Program-made: the position numbers and the translations under genes
NCBI GenBank assembly: GCA_963699535.1
Contig: CAVOUJ010000023.1
Span: 216,064 to 280,063, forward strand
Reading direction: 5' to 3'
Length of the DNA stretch: 64,000 nt
Origin: VBDM01 sp963699535
GTDB lineage: Bacteria; Pseudomonadota; Gammaproteobacteria; Burkholderiales; SG8-39
The notes under the pieces: model-generated
What the model saw: the letters and a program-made list of their open reading frames with translations, nothing else
Databases searched by the model: none
What the model was told of the DNA's origin: nothing
In this document: positions 61,140-64,000 of the stretch, piece by piece
Position numbering within the stretch: the first letter of the stretch is position 1
Layout: each line of letters begins with the position of its first letter

Positions 61140-62111
61140 ATGATCAAGGAAGCCGTTTCTCCGCTCGAGCCTCGCTACGAGGAGCTCGCTGGCGATGGGT
61201 TCGGCCGCAAGGCGCGCCGTCTCTTCCTGGCCACGCGGCCCAAGTTCCTGACGGCCTCGGTGCTGCCGGTGCTGGTCGGCACCGCCTGGGGAGCCACGGT
61301 CGCGGGCGGACTGGAGTTCGGGGTCGCCCTGCTCGCACTGGTTGCCACCGCGCTCGTCCACTGCGCGAGCAACGTCATCAACGACGTGGGCGACGACATC
61401 ACGGGCACCGACCGCGCGAACGTCGACTACATACATCCGTACACGGGCGGCTCGCGGTTCATCACCAACGGCATCATGTCCGTGCAGGAGATGCACCGCT
61501 GGAGCTGGATCCTGATCGGCATGGCTGCGGTGCTCGGGCTCGTGCTCGCGCTGCTGAAGGGCCCGATCGTCATCGCGCTCGGGCTCGCGGGCATTGCCAT
61601 CGCCTGGCTCTATTCCGCGCCCGCAGTGCAGCTGAGCGGCAAGGGGGTCGGCGAGTTCTTCCTCATGATCGCCTTTGGCGTGCTGCCAGTCTGCGGCGCC
61701 GCCTGGTTGCAGAGCGGGGTGTTCGACCTCGGCAGCCTGCTGATCGCGCTCCCCGTCGGCATCTGGGTCATGCTGATCCTGTGGATCAACGAAGTGCCGG
61801 ATCGCAAGGCCGACGCGGCCAACGGCAAGCGCACGCTCGTAGTGCGCCTCGGGCTCGACCGCGCACGGCTCGGGTACCGCCTGCTGCACGTCGCGGCGTT
61901 CGCGTCGATCGCGCTGCTGGTGGTCCGCGGCTTGCTGCCTTGGTGGGCCGCCGTCGGCGGCGTCGCGATTCTCCTCGGCGGCTTCAAGGCCGCCGCCGGG
62001 ATCGGCGAGGACGTCAGCCGGGCCGCGCTGACCAAGAGCATCGAAATGACGATCGGGCTGCAGGCCGTGGGCTCGATCCTGCTGTTTGTCGCCTCCATCT
62101 TCGCGCGCTGA
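61140..62111 (+). CDS. UbiA-family prenyltransferase (1,4-dihydroxy-2-naphthoate type likely)
   Basis: 323 residues, intact in a region full of frame breaks. First Asp motif NVINDVGDDITGTDRAN and second INEVPDRKADAANGKRTL, with eight or nine helices. YIHPYTGGSRFITNGIMS resembles MenA-like proteins. Transfers a polyprenyl chain to an aromatic acceptor at the membrane; no men or ubi neighbour confirms the acceptor. Confidence 0.88.
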   Translation: MIKEAVSPLEPRYEELAGDGFGRKARRLFLATRPKFLTASVLPVLVGTAWGATVAGGLEFGVALLALVATALVHCASNVINDVGDDITGTDRANVDYIHPYTGGSRFITNGIMSVQEMHRWSWILIGMAAVLGLVLALLKGPIVIALGLAGIAIAWLYSAPAVQLSGKGVGEFFLMIAFGVLPVCGAAWLQSGVFDLGSLLIALPVGIWVMLILWINEVPDRKADAANGKRTLVVRLGLDRARLGYRLLHVAAFASIALLVVRGLLPWWAAVGGVAILLGGFKAAAGIGEDVSRAALTKSIEMTIGLQAVGSILLFVASIFAR

Positions 62112-62118
62112 CCGGAGA

Positions 62119-63550
62119 GTGACCGCCGCCGGGCCTGTCCCCCTGCAGCTCGTCTTCGGCGCGAGCGGCTACATCGGCAGCAATCTCGTGCCGCGCTTGC
62201 TCGCGGCGGCATGCGCGTCCGCGCCGCCGCCCGCAACGTCGAGGTGCTCGAAGGCCGCGGTTGGCAAGGCGTCGAATGCGTCGGCGCCGATGCGCTCGAG
62301 CCAGCGACGCTCGCGGCTGCCCTGCGGGCGTGGACGTCGCCTATTACCTGGTGCACTCGATGGCCGCCGGCCGCGACTTCGGTGCGCTGGATCGCGATGC
62401 GGCGCGCAATTTCGGCCGTGCCGCGGCCGCTGCAGGCGTGCGTCGCATCGTCTACCTCGGCGGACTGATCCCGGCGAATCCGACGGTCCGAGCACTTGCG
62501 CTCGCGGGCCGAGACCGGCGCGGTCCTGCGCGAGAGCGGCGTGCCCGTCACCGAACTGCGGGCGGGCATGATCATCGGGCCCGGCTCGGCTGCCTACGAG
62601 GTGATCCGCGACCTGGTCAACCACCTGCCCGTCATGGTGACGCCGCGCTGGGTGAAGTCCGTTTCGACGCCGATCGCACTGGACGACCTGCTCGGGTACC
62701 TGGTGGCTGTGGCCGACATCGACGCAGCGGCCGGCAGGACGCTCGACGCTGGCGGGCCCGATACGGTGACCTACGAAGCGATCATGCGCGCTACGCCCGC
62801 CAGTGTCGGCCGCAACCCGGTGATCCTTGCGGTGCCGGTGCTCACGCCGCGGTTGTCGTCGTACTGGCTGCGACTCGTCACCACGGTGCCCGTCGGCATC
62901 GCGCGGGCGCTGGTCGAAGGGCTCGAACACGACTTCGTGGCGGACGACGCGGAATTGCAGCGGCTCGTGCCGCGCCAGCGGCTGGACCTCGAAGCCGCGA
63001 GCGGTGCAGCCATCGACGCCGAGCGGCAGCACGAGGTGGTCGCGCGCTGGATCGAGGGCTCGATCGCCTGCCGCAATTCCACCCCGACTACGCGTTCTAC
63101 GCCAAGCGCGAAGGCGCGACGGCCGCAGTCGCCGTAGACGCGGACCGCGTGTCGCAACGGTCTGCACCATCGGCGGCGAGGACGGCTGGTTCTACGCGAA
63201 CGTGCTGTGGTGGCTGCGGCGCGCGATCGACTGGCTGGTCGGCGGTCCGAGTTTCCGGCGCACCCGCCGCCACCCGACCGAGTGCGCATCGGCGACGTCG
63301 TGGACTCGTGGCGGGTCATCGCACTCGAACCGGGACGGCGGCTCACGCTGCTGATGGAAATGAAGGCGCCGGGCGCGGGCGTGCTGGAATTCGTGGTGCA
63401 GCCGCAGGGAACCGGCTCCAGCGTCAGGGTGACGGCCTACTGGCATCCGCCGGGCGTCTGGGGACTCATGTACTGGTACGTGCTGGTCCCCGCGCACGGG
63501 TTCCTCTTCCGCGCCTGACGCGCGCGATCATCGAGCGGGCGAGCCGCTGA
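62119..63550 (+). CDS. NAD(P)H-binding SDR with DUF2867 domain, at least six frame breaks
   Basis: About 470 residues rebuilt from shifting frames. It has the glycine motif LQLVFGASGYIGSNLVPRLL, VDVAYYLVHSMAAGRDFGALD, VRRIVYLGGLIP and AGMIIGPGSAAYEVIRDLVNHLPVMVTPRWV. A DUF2867 end follows: CTIGGEDGWFYANVLWWLRRAIDWLVGGP and VQPQGTGSSVRVTAYWHPPGVWG. Such fusions are thought to act on quinones, lipids or nucleotide sugars; unassigned. The GTG at 62119 is 7 bp after the UbiA stop. Confidence 0.8.
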
Positions 63551-63589
63551 ATCGGCCTGCCGCCTCCGTGACGGGGCGGCAACCTTGAA

Positions 63590-64000
63590 CTACTCCGCTG
63601 CGGCGGCCTCGGGTTCGGCCCGCCGAACCGGTACCGCATCGACAGCGTCACGTAGTTGACGTCGTAGTTGTAGGGATCGACGCCCATGCCGAGCACCGTC
63701 GGCATGGCGGCCGGCTTCGCTGCGTACGACCAGTCGCGGGTCGACAGCGTCTCGTACCACCACGTCAGCATCAGGTCCGTGCGCTCGTTGTAGCCGTAGG
63801 TCACTCTCCGCCTTGAACGAACTCAGTTCGCTGGTCACCGTCGGGATGTTGCCGGCGCCCGCGCCGTTGATCTGCGTGTTCGAATCACCCGCGGCGTAGG
63901 TGTAGTCGAGTTCGACGCGGATCTTGTCGGTGAACCGGGCATCATGCCCGCGCCGTAGGTCTCGAAGTCGTCCTGCACCTTGCCGTCGCAGTCCGACCGT
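63590..64000 (-). CDS. MtrB/PioB-type decahaem-associated outer-membrane beta-barrel, C-terminal part
   Basis: Alternating barrel strands run to the window edge: FTDKIRVELDYTYAAGDSNT, then after a break VTYGYNERTDLMLTWWYETLSTRDW, and DVNYVTLSMRYRFGG before the end EPEAAAAE. Aromatic-ended strands and the order YxYxERTDLxLxWWYE with a final YRF are those of MtrB/PioB porins. These sheath multihaem cytochromes for extracellular electron transfer. At least two frame breaks. The N-terminus with any CxxC is outside, and no multihaem gene is visible here. Confidence 0.65.
   Translation of the reverse strand, partial: TVGLRRQGAGRLRDLRRGHDARFTDKIRVELDYTYAAGDSNTQINGAGAGNIPTVTSELSSFKAESDLRLQRAHGPDADVVVRDAVDPRLVVRSEAGRHADGARHGRRSLQLRRQLRDAVDAVPVRRAEPEAAAAE

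Overview
The window is about two thirds G+C and tightly packed. Its gene content (livKHMGF, TRAP and tripartite-tricarboxylate binding proteins, CaiB/BaiF CoA-transferases, cytochrome c4, Lgt, class I GshA) suggests a betaproteobacterium, probably near Burkholderiales or Nitrosomonadales. That placement rests on gene families alone. Many otherwise convincing genes are broken by single-base indels, and most of those I traced are one extra base. This points to an error-prone long-read consensus rather than real pseudogenes.

Layout. 0-5.5 kb: housekeeping genes (partial ECF sigma factor, cytochrome c4, engB, hemB, cutA, an oxidoreductase). 5.5-11 kb: a cruciform repeat, then a branched-chain amino-acid or amide ABC transporter operon livK-livH-livM-livG-livF (minus strand) and a small cytochrome c. 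11-21 kb: a DUF255 protein, a FecR-domain protein, ilvD, lgt, a TauE-like permease, a large FAD/Fe-S oxidase and a DsbA/FrnE protein. 21-38 kb: catabolic genes, including an aminotransferase, TRAP transporter dctPQM, enoyl-CoA hydratase, AsmA, two CoA-transferases, an acyl-CoA dehydrogenase, a Tat-exported thiamine-diphosphate enzyme coupled to a cytochrome c, a kinase/BON protein and a TTT binding protein.

38-49 kb: glpD and a proteobacterial dedicated sortase system (histidine kinase and response regulator, VIT/VWA substrate, class GN sortase), then gshA. 41-56.5 kb: the accessory part. It is studded with a double-hairpin repeat family and holds a DUF559 endonuclease gene framed by inverted repeat copies. 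It also has toxin/antitoxin-like genes (orphan CcdA, two PIN proteins, AbrB) and a translationally coupled pair of unknown small genes present twice about 3.9 kb apart.

56.4-64 kb: an RNase D-like exonuclease, a UvrD-type helicase with about ten frame breaks, and then an abrupt join near base 59,153. There the helicase loses its start codon and a V-type ATPase subunit B gene loses its N-terminus. Beyond the join lie V-ATPase subunit D, a UbiA prenyltransferase, a DUF2867 oxidoreductase and the C-terminus of an MtrB/PioB-type outer-membrane protein. This last part may come from another locus or organism.

The best candidates for something undescribed are the DUF559/inverted-repeat element, the duplicated two-gene module, the Tat-exported ThDP enzyme with its cytochrome, and a repeat hairpin that supplies the ribosome-binding site of a PIN gene. 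I saw no tRNA, rRNA, CRISPR array or classical IS.
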